64,000 nt of DNA from Dermatemys mawii. Its lineage: Eukaryota; Chordata; Testudines; Dermatemydidae. Location: contig ML677348.1 of the NCBI GenBank assembly GCA_007922305.1, positions 15,329,442 through 15,393,441 on the forward strand, written 5' to 3'. Position 1 is the first letter of the stretch. The number at the start of each line of letters is the position of its first letter. The notes below the pieces were generated by a model, which worked only from the letters and a program-made list of their open reading frames with translations, ran no database searches and had not been told where the DNA came from. A program made the translations under genes and the position numbers. Shown piece by piece: positions 32,571 through 44,745 of this stretch.

Positions 32571-34476
32571 TACCCTCCATTCGACTTTGCTGATGGCCTC
32601 CTCTGGGTCCAGGGATGCCACTACACAAGTATCATTTCGAGTGTACGGAGAGGCCAGGAAATGCAAAGGTCACCCGACAGTGATAGCCAGAAACAAAAAC
32701 CTCTTTATCAAGATGAGAAATGGGCTGAGTCAACCAGCCATTATCTTAGCAAGAGTCTTGATGCTAAGCTTCAGAAAGAGAGGAAAGTGTGGTGAAAGTC
32801 ACACACTTGAGGATCCTCCTTGGCTATAGAAAGAAGGTTAGTAAAGACTAGAATGGAGGACCTGGGAAGGAAGCTGTTTTCAGAAAACTAGTTGTGTACT
32901 TTTAAGAGGACTGGCACTAAAGAGCTATAAATTTTCATCCAAACTCATTTGGATCCAGGGAGCTGTCTTGTTTGAGTTGCAATGGATTTTCTCAAGCTGA
33001 AATGGCTCATTCAGCCTATTCTGCAGCTGAGAACCCAAGATAGGGTAATCTATTTGATCTATTCTATCTTTCCTATATATCCATCCAGTTTATTTTGCTT
33101 AGGTAGAGGGCTTTATTGAGACCATTGTAGCTCTAAAAGGGCAGGATTTACATGGTTGAAATCCCCTGAGAAATATTTTATTTAAAACACTTAATCATAA
33201 AACTATTTTTCCTTTCTTTGGAGTAATGTCTGAAACCCAATAAAGAGCTCCATGCAAGCTGGAGAGAGTGTCTTTCACAAACAGAATCGGGGCCAATAAA
33301 AGATATTGCCTCACCCACCTTGTCTTCCTAGCAGTCATTGCTACTTTCGTCTTGAAATTAATTGGCCCAGATCCTCAGCTTGTGAAAACTGAAGTCAGAG
33401 GTATGGCAATTTACACTATTTGAGGATCTGTGCCATTCGCTTTCAGTGGATTCATCATCATAACTCAATGGGGGAAATGAATTAGCAAAGATTCAATTTA
33501 TCAGTTCCCGCTAAACTTCAAGGAAATGCCCATTAAACATAAAACGAAGCCAAAATACTCTTTTTATGGGAAAACAGCATCCTCTACAATAACAGAACAA
33601 CAATATCGCTGGATGTTCTTACTGTAACTCAGATGTCTATTTTATTTACAGGCAAGCAATCACTGCAATGCAGTAGGTGAGTTGCCATTTTCCCCATCAC
33701 TTTGTGTCACCACTCTCCTTCTGGGCTGTCAATCATAAGAGCCAGAAGGTATTTCACTGTCATGCAAGCTCTGTGGGTAGCAATGAGCATTGGAATATAC
33801 CAAAGGCAATTCAGATTCACTAAGGCAAAGGTGGATTGATTTTTTATTGCCTGAGAGAGATGCTTGGTTTTCTTTGAAGATGCTTTCTCTGCACTCTTCC
33901 CTGAGGGAGAAGATCTACAGCATCTGTCAATCTTTTTATGATACACAATATTTCTTCTCTCCGAGGAGACACGCACTTATCAAAAGTCACACACTGTCTT
34001 TAGCTGCCCTCATCCCAGCATACATTATACATTTCTAAGAAAAAAATACAACTGCTTTTAGAGGGAATATTTATTTATGACCCCCTCAATCTCTATTAGT
34101 CCCAAAGGATGATTGTTTCTCTGAGATATATTGTGGTTTGGACTTTGTCAAGAAAACAAACAGAATTGAATGACAAGGAAAAGCCATACCATTTCTATTG
34201 CTCGCAATGAATCATAATTTGGTTAACCTATAGATAGCAAAGATATTTGTTTATGAATTGAACTGTAGCCTGTTTCGAGAGAAACAAATCCCTTAAATCA
34301 TCCCAGCTGAGTGCGATACAAAGGTAATGCTTGAGCTAGTGAGTGTAGTTTAAAAAACACACCTGCAGAGGGCCTCCTTGGAATACAGTAGATTTTCTGC
34401 CATAAAATGGGGAAAGGGTTTCTCTTTTCTCTTTGTTTCACAGCTCTGCACATTCTTGTTTGAAAAGACTACTAAT
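32571..34476. other. Unassigned with small repeat scraps
   Basis: 33289-33335 ('ggccaataaaagatattgcc' + 'tcacccaccttgtcttccta') is the tail of a dispersed repeat also seen near 59300-59620. 33365-33432 is a palindromic short repeat. Remaining sequence has no recognised feature. Confidence 0.4.
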
Positions 34477-34798
34477 CAGAGATGAAAGTAAGGTGGTACG
34501 CCCTGGTACGGTGTACTGGGGTGGACCGGCTTCCCCAGGCAGCAATTTAAAGGGCCTGGGGCTCCCAGAAGCAGCTGGAGCCCCAGGCCCTTTAAATTAC
34601 CACCAGAGCCCCACTGCTGGAGCCCAGGGCTGTGGCAGTGGGGCTTCAGGGACGATTTAAAGGACCCCGGAGGATAGAGCAACTGGAGCCCCGGGCCCTC
34701 TAAATCACCACCCAAGCCAGCCCTGCCTCTTCCCATCGAGGCCCGCACCCTTAGGATTCCGAAGTACCGGTAAGTCCTTTAAGTTACTTTCACCCCTG
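34477..34798. mobile_element. Short non-autonomous hAT element
   Basis: Ends CAGAGATGAAAGTAAGGT and, inverted, CAGGGGTGAAAGTAACTT. Flanking 8-mers CTACTAAT and CTATGAAT agree at 6 of 8. The GC-rich core has inverted 'caatttaaagggcctggggc' and 'gccccaggccctttaaatta' arms that could form a hairpin. Confidence 0.85.
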
Positions 34799-34884
34799 CT
34801 ATGAATTAACTTTAAAAGTATTAGACCAAAATCTAGGATGTCATTTCGTCATAGAAACCATTGAAATATTTTCTTTTTGCTTTT

Positions 34885-36587
34885 GGCAGGATGTTAAAGC
34901 ATGACAAAATAGAGAAAGAACAGGTCAAAGAATATTTAGATAAGTTGAATATACTCAAGTCAGAAAGGCATGATGAAATTCATCTTTGGATACTTAAGGA
35001 ACTAGCTAAAGCAATCTTGGAAATGTTAGCAATTTTGAGAATGCCTGGAGGATGGGCAAGATCCCAGAAGACTGGCGAAGGGCAAACATAGCATCTATCC
35101 TTAGAAGGGGGAATTATAGACCAGTCATCCTAACTTTGAGACCTGGAAAGACACTGGAACAAATTATCAATCAATCAATCAATTTTTAAGCACCCAAGGA
35201 TAATAGGACTATAAGAAATAGCCAGAATGGGTTTGTCAAGAACAAATCATGCCAAACTAACCTAATTTCCTTCTTTGATAGGATTACTTTCCAGTGGGTG
35301 GAAGGAAGCAGTAGATGTGATATCTTGATTTTAGTAAGGCTTTTGGCAAACTAGGGAAATGTGATCTAGAAGTTATTATAAGATGGGTTCACAACTGGTT
35401 GAAAACCAGACTCAGAGTAGTTATCAGTGGTTCGCTGTAAAACCTGGAGGGCATAGAGTGGGTCCAGTCAGTTCTGGGTCCAGTACTTCTCAATATTTTT
35501 TAATAATAATGTATTATTTTTCAATAATTTGGATAATGGAATGGAGAGTATGCTTAAAAAGTGCAGATAACACCAAGATGGGAGGGGATACAAGCACTTA
35601 GAATACAGGATTAGAATTCAAAAGAACCTTGACAAACTGGAGAATTGGTCTGAAGTGAACAAGCTGAAATTCAGTAAAGACAAGTGCAAAGTACGTCACT
35701 TAAGAAGGCAAAATCTAATACATAGCTACAAAATAGGGAATAACTGGCTAGGTGATAGTACTGCTGAAAAGGATCTGGAGGGTATACTGGATCACAAACA
35801 GAATGAGTCGGTGTGATTCAGACATGGAAAAGCTCAATATCACTCTGGGGAAGATTAACAGGAGTGCTGTGTGTGAGACACAGAAGGTAATTGTCCCACT
35901 GTACTTGGCAACGGTGAAAGGCTTCAGCTGGAGTAAGGGCACCTTGAAAAAGGAGATTAGCCAGTGTCATGGGGCACTCTACTCACTGCCAGGTGACACC
36001 TCCTTTGGTGACTGGGGATTAGCCCCACCCAGTTCAGTACCCTCTTTTTGGTCTCTTCCAACACACCGTTTTCCTTCCACTCATAGAACCATAGTACTCA
36101 GAGCGTCCCACTTTAGGAAGGATGTGGATACATTGGAGAGAGTCCAGAGGAGAACAACAAATATGATAAAAGGTTTAAAAAACCTAACTTATGAGGAAAG
36201 GTTAAAATAACTAGGCACATTTAGTCCTGAGAAAAGAAAACTGAGGAGGAACCTGATGATAGCCTTCAGGTATATTAAGAGCTGTTACAAAGAGGATGAT
36301 AATCAACTGTTCTCTATTTCTACTGAAGGTAGGACAAGAGGTAATGGGCTTAATCTGCAGCAGGTGACATTTAGTTTTTCCTCATATCTAACCTAACTAT
36401 AAGAGCAATTAAGTTCTGGACTAGGCTTCCAAGGGAGGCTGTGGAATCCCCATTACTGGAAGTTTTTAGTAACAGGCTGAAAGACACCTGTCAGGGCTGG
36501 TCTAGGTTTCATGGGTCCTGCCTCAGCATAGGGGGCTGAACTTGATGATTTTGGGTCTATTGCAGCCCTACAGTTCCATGATTCTTT
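34885..36587 (+). mobile_element. CR1 LINE, RT domain to 3' end, decayed
   Basis: Starts within the RT region (frames with KMPxDWRxANIxSIL.. near 35050, 'ttatagaccagtcatcctaa', 'gccagaatgggtttgtcaag', 'gatcttgattttagtaaggc'). It continues through LDKLENWSEVNKLKFSKDKC-like and SAVCETQKVIVPLY to 'gatgtggatacattggagag' + 'agtccagaggagaac', and ends 'ggctgaacttgatgatttt' and 'gttccatgattcttt'. Numerous stops and frameshifts. It is the longest CR1 in the window and is interrupted at 35935-36100. Confidence 0.9.
35935..36100 (+). repeat. 165-bp block inserted in CR1 (copy A of a repeated unit)
   Basis: Foreign to CR1 and about 85% identical by eye to 37807-37968: 'ttgaaaaaggagattagcca', 'tcctttggtgactggggatt', 'cacccagttcagtaccctct'. 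It replaces about 20 bases of CR1. Family unknown. Confidence 0.8.
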
Positions 36588-37039
36588 AACATAAAATCTC
36601 CCCTGTTCTCCTGGGGGCTGTACAAAGGCCCACTGAAGGCAATGGAATAACTGCCATTGACTTCAATAGGCTTTGGACCAGGCCTTAGTGTGAAATTAAT
36701 TTAACCCAAATACAGTTCAGGTAACTGGATTCTATGCTGGTGGTGTACATGGAAGGAGCTGGGATGGGGAAATCTATCCCCATCTGGGACCAGACATGGA
36801 GATACTGTGTATTGCCTACACGATACTCTCTCTATAGGTGGGAGCAGCAGTTGCAGCCCCTCTACACCACTCACATACTTTGGTAAGGCACCAAAACTTT
36901 TTCAGTATCTCACCTGGCCTGACCCCTGATCTTCCTGCATTAGCACATTCCACAAGGGACTACATGAGCCTGACTTGGTGACCCCTTTTGGTTGTGCAAG
37001 GAACATGGAGGTTGAGCACAGCTCACAGAAAGAGATGTC
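36588..37039. other. Unassigned with a palindromic repeat
   Basis: 36625-36690 has 'ggcaatggaataactgccat' + 'tgacttcaataggctttgga' + 'ccaggcc', one of the dispersed short repeats. Confidence 0.4.
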
Positions 37040-37150
37040 CAGTGGCGAGGGCAGACACGGATTACCCTTTGGGCAAGCCTCACAGTCTCTCTGTGTTTTA
37101 ATTTCCCATTTGTTATATGGGCAAAATAACACTCAAGGATAAACACATTT
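37040..37150 (+). mobile_element. MIR-like SINE core
   Basis: 'gggcaagcctcacagtctct' + 'ctgtgttttaatttcccatt' + 'tgttatatgggcaaaataac' matches the MIR core to 3' half. Confidence 0.5.
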
Positions 37151-37806
37151 GCAAGGATAAACACATTAAAGATTGGGTGTAAGGACATACAAGTACCTTA
37201 GATAGACAGCCACAACACAGGCTTAAGAGCCTGCATTGACTCACCACCCCAAGGCGAACTTCACCCCTGTTGCATTAACTCTTTTGCTTTAGAGACTCCG
37301 CAAGAGTGCCTTTTTAAAATATTTTTGGCATTCTGTTTAAATTAAGTGTGTGCTATGCCTCTGCCTAACATTTCTAACTTCACAGGCTGCTTCTTGGGTG
37401 GAGTCCTCACAAATTATCTGCCTGCTTTTCTTCATGGGACCACATTCGGTCAAATGGAAAAAATGGATCCAGCTGTTTTGTGATCAGATAGTAGGAGCAC
37501 AAAGCTAAAGCCCTTTTGGCTTGTCTTGCCTTCCCAAATGAAATGCATATAAATAATACTGTGCGTAACACTTTTAAAGACTTCCGCTTTTGTGTTCTAC
37601 TGTGATGATGATTGGTAAATTCTGCCAATAGAGGGATTCTTGACTGTCTAGAAATTACCAGAAATATTGACCTAGTCTACTCCATTCATTTTTAAGACAA
37701 AGTGCTTTTCTCCCTAGATTGCCTTCCTTTTGGAGTAGACAGGACTGCAAAGGAATGGGCTAAATCATACCCCATTCATTATTTTTGCTTTGTGCAATCA
37801 TTGCCA
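37151..37806. other. Unassigned
   Basis: Nothing recognised. Confidence 0.35.
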
Positions 37807-37968
37807 AGAGGAACACTTTGAAAAAGGAGATTAGCTGGTGTCATGGGACACTCTTCTCACTGCCAGATGACACTTCCTTTGGTGACTGGGGATTAGCTCC
37901 ACCCAGTTCAGTACCCTCTTTTTGATCTCCTCCAACACAGTTTTCCTTCTGCTCAGAGAACCATAGTA
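37807..37968 (+). repeat. 165-bp repeated unit, copy B
   Basis: Same strand and same extent as 35935-36100, but here not within CR1. Shared limits (from 'cactttgaaaaagg' to 'gaaccatagtac') suggest a defined mobile unit. Confidence 0.8.
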
Positions 37969-37984
37969 CAGCTATTTAATGACT

Positions 37985-38870
37985 CAGCCCTAAGGTTGCC
38001 AGGTGTCCAGTTTTCGACTGTAAAGCCTGGTCAAAAAGGGACCTTTGTGGCTCCAGTCAGCACTGCCAACCGGGCTGTTAAAAATTCGGTTGGCGGCAAA
38101 GCAAGGCCTGCCATGGCTCTGTGTGGCTCCTGGAAGTAGCAGTATGTCCCACCTCCAGCTCCTACATGTAGGGATAGCCAGGGGGCTCTGCAGATTGTTC
38201 CTGCCCCCAAGCACAAGTTCCACAGCTCTCACTGGCTGGGAACCATGGCCAATGGGAGCTGTGGGGGCAGCGCCTACAGACAAGGTAGTGTGCAGAGCCA
38301 CCTGGCTGTGCCTCCGCATAGGAGCTGGAAGGGCGTGGAGGGAGGGGTCATGCCGCTGCTTCCAGGAGCTGCTTGAGGTAAGTGCTGCCTGAAGCCTGGA
38401 CCCCTGGCCCATTTCTGCACCCCATCCCAGCCCTGATCCCCCTCCACCCTCCAAACCAAAGCCTGGAGCACCCTCCTGCACCCAAAACCCCTGATCGCTA
38501 GCCGCACCACTGAACCTGCATCCCCAGCCAGAGTCATCACCCCCCAACCTTAACCCCCTGCCTGTAACCCCCTCATGCACACCAAATCATCATCTCCAAC
38601 TTGGAGCCCCCTCCCATGCCCTGAGACTCTCATTTCTGGCCCCACCCCAGAACCCACAACCCAGATCCCATACCCCCTCCTACACCCCAACCCCCTGCCT
38701 CAGCCTTGAGCCCCCCATACTCCAAACCACTCAGCTCCAACCCCCATCCCAGAGCCTCCTCCTGTACCCCAAATCTCTCATCACCAGCTCCACTCTAGAG
38801 CCCACAGCACCAGCCAGAGCCCTCACCTATTTCTGTACCCCAACCCCCTAAGCCAGCCCAGCAAAAATGA
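37985..38870. mobile_element. GC-rich turtle-type interspersed repeat, class uncertain
   Basis: Begins 'ggttgccaggtgtccagttt' + 'tcgactgtaaagcctggtca' and has inverted 'cactggctgggaaccatggc' and 'ggagctgtgggggcagcgcc' blocks, then a long C-rich half (38400-38850) full of 'cccc(a/t)..accccagagcc' words. It resembles high-copy non-autonomous elements of turtles. Ends and TSD are not defined. The 196-codon minus ORF is compositional. Confidence 0.5.
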
Positions 38871-39389
38871 GTGAGAAGCTGGAGTCTGTCCTGTTAAGAG
38901 CTGCCTGGGAAGCCCAGGCAGCTGCAGGATGCCATGGACCCTCCACCTCCCCTGGGCAGAGGACTTGGATAAAGGGAGGGGGCTGTTCTCAAGGCCCCCC
39001 ACCTCAGGCAGGTGGAGGGCCCAGGCTTCCTGGCCTGGCTCCCCACAGGGCCTCAGCCACAGACAGAGCAGGGCCTCATGGCCATCCACTTTTAGAAAGG
39101 GTCAGTCACCCCTGGTTACAGATACCTTACTACTTTTGCCCCTGAACTACTTCCTACCATGCTTCTCCAGACTTTTCATTCTCCAACCGTCCTAGTCAGA
39201 TCCCGCTTTTTTAAGCCTACTAAGTAAACCCTTTCTCAGGGGGTTTCTATCTCCTACTTCCCCCTCCCTTACCTCAAGAATAGAGACTTCCTCTCTACAG
39301 GCTTCCATGCTGTTGTCAGCCTCCTGGCTTTATAGAAGCCCCACCTGTTCTGTCTCAGATGAGCTTCCTCCTAATTACCAACCATCTAC
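38871..39389. other. Unassigned, GC-rich then AT-neutral
   Basis: Overlapping 88-92 codon ORFs on both strands, without motifs. Not called. Confidence 0.3.
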
Positions 39390-39950
39390 ACTGGGGTGGG
39401 CAAATGTCTAGGCCCGAGGGCCACATAGGGGTTGAAAACTTGTATGGAGGGCCAGGTCAGGGAAGGCTGTGACTCCCCAAACAGCCTGGCCCCACCCACT
39501 GTCTGACCCCCACCCACTTCCTGCCCCTGACTGTCCCCCTCAGAATCCCAGACCCATCCAACCCTCCCTGCCCCTTGTCCCCGACTGCCCCCTCCAGAGA
39601 TCCCCCACCCTAATTGCCTCCTCAGGACCCCACACCCTTCCCAATCCCCACTGTTCCCTGTCCCCTGACTGCCCCAACCTCTATCCTCTATCCCTGCCCC
39701 CTGACAGACTCCCAGGACTCCCATGCCCTACCCAACCTCCCCTGCCCCTCTCTCTGTCCCCTGACAGCACCCCCTGCCAGAACCTCCATCCTATTCAACA
39801 GCCCCCTGTCTCCTGACTGCCCTCCTGGATTCCTTGCCTCTTATCCAACCCCCCGGGCCCTCTTACCATGCTGCTGGCGGCGCGGCTAGAGCCAGACAAA
39901 CTGCACTGCTCTGCCAATGTGTTGCAGCTCTACTCTAGGGATGAGAGTTC
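39390..39950 (-). mobile_element. hAT non-autonomous element, inverted relative to 41404-42031
   Basis: Left end 'ctggggtgggcaaatgtcta' + 'ggcccgagggccacataggg' is the inverse of the right end at 41990-42031 ('gtggccctcaggccaaaagg' + 'tttgcccacccctg'). The C-rich middle is the complement of the G-rich middle of that copy ('gggggcagtcaggggacagg'). The other terminus is lost beyond 'ttaccatgctgctgg'. Confidence 0.75.
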
Positions 39951-41190
39951 AGGCTGTTTATCCACTCAGTCCTTGGCCTATCTACTGAGACTGCCAACAA
40001 AGTACCATTAGGTGCCCTAGTGTCGTTGGCACTTGGCACTAAATCATCCTTCCCTCAGAAATACTGGTGAGCATAGGAGGGGAGAGAAGCTCCTTCGAAT
40101 GTCCATTCAAAGCAACCCCCAAATTATCCTGTCTGGAGGGGTGTGTTTTATCACCCTGCAAAATGAGCTGTGGTTCTGTCCCCAAGTCTAGGAGATCCCC
40201 TGGGATATATCTGAGACACAAAACCACACATGCTGGCTATGGGGCTCGCCAGGAATCTCTCCCCCAGCTCTTTGGTAGCACTGCTCCGTTGGTCCTGCAC
40301 TGCAAGGGCTTTCCTTGGCCCTCGTTGACCCTAGAGCCCAATGATAGAGAATTCCACAGTGTGGAGAAGTTCCACAGAACAAGCTGAAGCCGTGTAGCCT
40401 TTTCCATATAATCTCTGTAGGGTTGGTGAGGAGGTTGCTCTCAACTTTCTGCCCCTGGGTGCCTGCCATGGGTTCCCAGTGAGGGGGATGTTGCTGCAGA
40501 GTCAGCTGACCTCTCCTTCTGCACACTTTCTGTGGGACGTCATGTGCACAGATCTAGGGGACACCATCTGGACCGTGTTGGTTTGCATGGTTTCTGTGCA
40601 GAGATTAAATCCATATGTAATGTGAAAGATTGTCTTTTGGGGAGTGGCCTAAGACTACCTAATGTGTGTGTGTCACATTGCCTGTTAAATAGACACCAGA
40701 TGGTAACAACTTTCACTCACTACTGATCTGGGCTGAACATGGACCAGCAGTCAAGAGGTGAAAGGCTGTGCATTATGTCCCATTATCAGTCCCCTGGGGC
40801 TGTGCAGTCTTTAGTTAGAGTACAGATTTAATATACATATATGTGTATATTTTCTTGCCAGAATACTGCAGCTAAGTGTTTGGAATCCAAGCTGAGTTTC
40901 TTTACAAGTTCCTATTATCTAATTTTCCATCAGTGACATCAGATCCCTGAAGCACATTGGTTATTACAGTAACTCATTTTCTATTGGAAAAAAGAGCAGA
41001 TCAAGGCTCACTCTTTCTGCACTACAATTATGTAAACCACCAGCTAAATGCTTCATTGAGACTTAATCTTGATAAGAAACCCTCTTATCTTTTCAAGTTA
41101 ACCCTTTTGCTACTGAACCTTTGCCATGCTTACTACGATGTTAACTCAGGACAACATGCTAGCTCACGTTATAGAACTAACTGTTCTTTG
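39951..41190. other. Unassigned
   Basis: ORFs of 106-112 codons at 40067-40526 overlap on opposite strands and lack motifs. 41191-41210 'ggctaggtctacactggcct' looks like one MITE end without a partner. Confidence 0.3.
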
Positions 41191-41403
41191 GCTAGGTCTA
41201 CACTGGCCTGCAAACTCAGTTACTCAACTGTATACATGCTTGCACATGTTCCTTATAACTGTGCTGCGTCCTCACATTTGCTGTGCTGAACATGAACATG
41301 AAGCAGCGAATACATGTATACCTACATCCTCACTGCTGGTTTTGTTACACAACGTTTCAGGTGCATCACAGGGCTCTGGGTCTCACAGACTGATATTCTA
41401 GGA

Positions 41404-42031
41404 CAGAGGTGGGAAAACTGCGGCAGCGGGATCCTCCTGCCTGGCCCTTGAGCTCCCGGCCCGGGAGGCTAGCCCCGGCCCCTCCCATGCTGTTCCCCTT
41501 CCCCTGCAGCCCCAGCTCGTCGTGTTGCCAGCACTCTGGGCGGCGGGGCTGCGAGCTCCTGCCAGGCAGCGGGCCTGCCCTGGTGCTTTAGACTGTACGT
41601 GGCATGGCTGGCTCTGGCCGGGTGGTGCACCTGCCTGTCCTAGTGCTCTGAGCAGCATGGTAAGGGGGCGGCTCAATAAGGGGCAGGGAGTCCTGGGGGG
41701 CAGTCAGGGGACAGGGAGTAGGGGGCAGTTCGATGGGGTGAAGATTCATGGGGAGCGGTCGGGGATGGAGAATGGGGCGGTTCAATAGGGGTGGATTCCC
41801 ATGGGGGTGGTTAGGTGCAGAGGGTACCAGGAGGGGGCAGTCAGGAGACAAGGAGCGGAGTGGGTTGGATGGGTCAGAGGTTCTGAGGGGGGCCATTAGG
41901 GGGCAGAAAGTTGGAAGGGGCACATGGTGGGGGCCAGGCTATTTGAGGAGGAACAGCCTTCCCTACGTGGCCCTCCATACAGTTTTGGAACCCTGATGTG
42001 GCCCTCAGGCCAAAAGGTTTGCCCACCCCTG
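41404..42031 (+). mobile_element. hAT non-autonomous element with 8-bp TSD
   Basis: Ends CAGAGGTGGGAAAACTG and, inverted, CAGGGGTGGGCAAACC. TSDs TTCTAGGA (41396-41403) and CTCTAGGA (42032-42039) differ at one base. Interior: GC-rich 5' part, then G-rich imperfect repeats (gggcagtcagggga). No transposase. Confidence 0.9.
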
Positions 42032-42190
42032 CTCTAGGAACTACTTTGCTGTGTTTTGTTGCTACTGTCCTCTTTCTTCACACAGCTGTTTATATGACAA
42101 TTCCTGATCAAGTCTCCCTTCTGCCAAAAAGGGTGGAAGACACGAAGCAACTGGATGATGACCTGATTTTGCTCCTGTGCCTTATTGCAG
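42032..42190. other. Non-repeat segment preceding a possible exon
   Basis: One frame (ending at 42210) is open across it with a Asp/Leu-rich stretch. It ends in a strong polypyrimidine tract and cag. Confidence 0.3.
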
Positions 42191-42338
42191 GACAAATGTT
42201 TATGAAGTAAAGCAGACAATCAGCAAGATGCAGGATGGAATTTGGGCAGAACTTTTTGACACATTGAAGATGGCTGACCTTGACCGAGAACGACAATCCA
42301 TTCAGCTCTCATGGAACAGATATGCCAATATTACCATG
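42191..42338 (+). other. Possible orphan exon (148 nt, open)
   Basis: A good 3' splice site (ttttgctcctgtgccttattgcag, 42167-42190) is followed by 1 nt plus 49 open codons and then a GTATGC donor (42339). The frame has an ordinary soluble-protein look: VYEVKQTISKMQDGIWAELF, then DTLKMADLDRERQSIQLSWN. I do not recognise the family. No partner exon was found in the window, and the minus-strand CR1 begins 20 bp downstream. It may be a real exon, a pseudogene fragment or chance (a 49-codon open frame is not rare). Confidence 0.25.
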
Positions 42339-42356
42339 GTATGCCCATAGGCGGAC

Positions 42357-42605
42357 CGAAGAATATAACAAAGGCCATACTGAATCAGCCCAAAGGTCCA
42401 TTTAACCCAGTATCCTGTCTTCCAACCATGGCCAATGCCAGGTGCCACAGAGGGAATGAATACTCGGGTAATCATCAACTGATCCATCCCCTGTGACCCT
42501 TTCCCAGTTTCTGGCAAATAGAGGCTAGGGACACCATCTCTGCCCATCCTGGCTAATAGCCATTGATGGACCTATCCTCAATGAATTTATTTAGTTTTTT
42601 GTTTA
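42357..42605 (-). mobile_element. CR1-family 3' end
   Basis: 'aaaggccatactgaatcagc', 'cagtatcctgtcttccaacc', 'ggccaatgccaggtgccaca', 'ctaatagccattgatggacc'; same family and strand as 32244-32570. Confidence 0.9.
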
Positions 42606-44603
42606 TAATGCTCTTATCAGAAGCACTCAGTCTCTCTTAAACTTATCAACATTTACTTGTGGGAGTGTGTGTGCACCCGCATGTGTGCACCAATTTAATT
42701 TTTAAATGGTTCTTTGTCAGGAATGCAAACTGCACTTAGTGGCTGTTATGAAGTATCTGTCATGGTGCACTAATCCCAAGGTTGAAACTGGTCCAGGATT
42801 GGGGGAGGAATGGCTGTTTAATCACTGGATAGTGGCAGATGCCTATATTGTTACTTGAATTCTGTTGCCTTTTGCTGCATGTGAACCAAGCCATAAAGAT
42901 GTTTAGCTACCCATTTTCTGTGTTGTGAGTTCTGCTGCATTTAGGATTAGCAATGCTTTCTGTGAGCACATAACATTAATTGTACTTTCTCCATCCCTCC
43001 CTTGTATCCTTGTGACTTCGGGAATTTCTTACCCAAGGATGAATGTAGCATTCTGGATAGGGGACAGACTGACTGTAGCATGATGGCACCAGATGGTTAC
43101 ACCATTCCAGTTCATGTGCTGTGAATTGTGAGGCCTCATCCCAAACCTCAAAACATCTCACGTTCATCATATTTAGGAATGAGGGTCCATACACAAGTCA
43201 AGGAAACTATAATATTGATTAGAAGTACCATACGGAACATGCAAGTGTAATTTTTAAAAAAAGAAATGTAGACCAACATAACATAACAGGACTAAGTCTG
43301 GGAACCACAGACAAATGTTAATGTCTCTGCAAACATCTCCTTGCCCTTCCCCTGATCACGGGGAATGATGGGGGTGAAACTGTTCTAGCAGAAGGCCACA
43401 ATATTGATACTTTTCAGCATTCCAGGAATGTGTCCTTGGTTCTCAGACAACTTTTGCATCTCCTGTGGAATGAGCAGAGACTACTAATGGTAAGATACAT
43501 GTATGATACTGATAAATCAAGTGCCAGCTCTGGCCACAGCCATAGGCATTAGCTAAGAACTGACAAACTCATATCTGGAAGCCAAAGCAGCTCACCTATA
43601 TGTTACTTTCGTTGAAAATAGGTATTAGTCTTATCAGAATGTATTTACTATTTAGATTCTATGAAATGCTTGTAAGTTGCTGTGTGCATTAATCTCACTT
43701 GTAATGTTTATGTTCCATGCTATAAGGAAATATGTAAGTTTTGCTTTATAATTTTGAAAATGTTTGCTCTGAACTTGTGAACCCAGGCAGGGGAATCATC
43801 CCTCCTGCTCATCAAAAATTAAGTGGGCCATCACAGGACAAAAGCTGAGATACAAATCAATATGGGGTAAGTGACTGGTCCCTTCAGACTGGAAGCAACC
43901 TGAATAGTTTGTGATTTTTGATGTGACCATTTATCACTAAGTCCAGCTTGCCTGGATGGCAAGATAGACTGGAGAGTCTAAGGCAACTGATTGTGACTCC
44001 AAGGTAAGAATAACATAGTGATCCAGAAGCTCACACATGTTACTGTGTTAGTGAAATCTGATTATAGAACATACCCCCAGTTGGGAGTATCCTCCCTGTT
44101 TCTGACAGCTTGTCCTGAGGTAGGCACTAAGTCATGTGCCACTCCAGACAATGTGACCACATGTCTTAATGTTTTTAAAAATTTAAGATTTTCATAATGT
44201 TTCACAGGTGGGCAGGTGGAAGAGATGACAATTCTTTTCAAGGACTATGTTACCAGTTTGCAATTTCTTTTTTAAGTGGTCTTATGTTTGGAGAACACAA
44301 CAATTGTTAAGGTACCAGCATGGAAAAGAAAGTTGGCTTTTCAGTCTTGTGGAGGAGATCTGGCAACCTATGCCAGAGAGATGTCTGCTAATGGCCATTC
44401 TTCTTTCTATTGCTGAATGGATGGGTTTAGTCAGCTATTAAGATTGTGAGGGGAAAAAACACGTTATGTTGAGCAAAAGCTATCAGTAGTGATCCACAAT
44501 AAGCTGGTCAGGACTTTGGTTTGCTTTGACTTTGTTCTGCATATTGTTGCAAAAATGTGACCTCTCTTCCTCTCCATGGAATTGTGGTATAATAAAATAT
44601 GGT
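42606..44603. other. Unassigned
   Basis: AT-neutral, short ORFs only, no element ends recognised. Confidence 0.35.
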
Positions 44604-44745
44604 ACAGAAAGTGGTAGAAAGCATTCTGTGTAGTGGAGGCGTATCCAAATCAAAACCCCAGATTCAAACATCTCCAAACAAGGGATTACTAGGAACCTAG
44701 CTCAGGGGTCATTTGCAAAATTTAGATTTATCTTTATAGTGGGAT
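44604..44745 (+). repeat. Inverted repeat pair, left arm
   Basis: The reverse complement of 47104-47262 matches almost throughout: 'agaaagtggtagaaagcat', 'ccagattcaaacatctcc', 'gctcaggggt.atttgcaaa', 'gatttatctttatagtgggc/a'. About 85% identity by eye. Probably two copies of one interspersed repeat. Confidence 0.85.

Noticed and set aside
32428..32829. 133-codon plus-strand ORF
   Set aside because: Mostly antisense to a CR1 3' end.
37990..38580. 196-codon minus-strand ORF
   Set aside because: GC-rich repeat with Gly/Trp-rich low-complexity translation and no motif.
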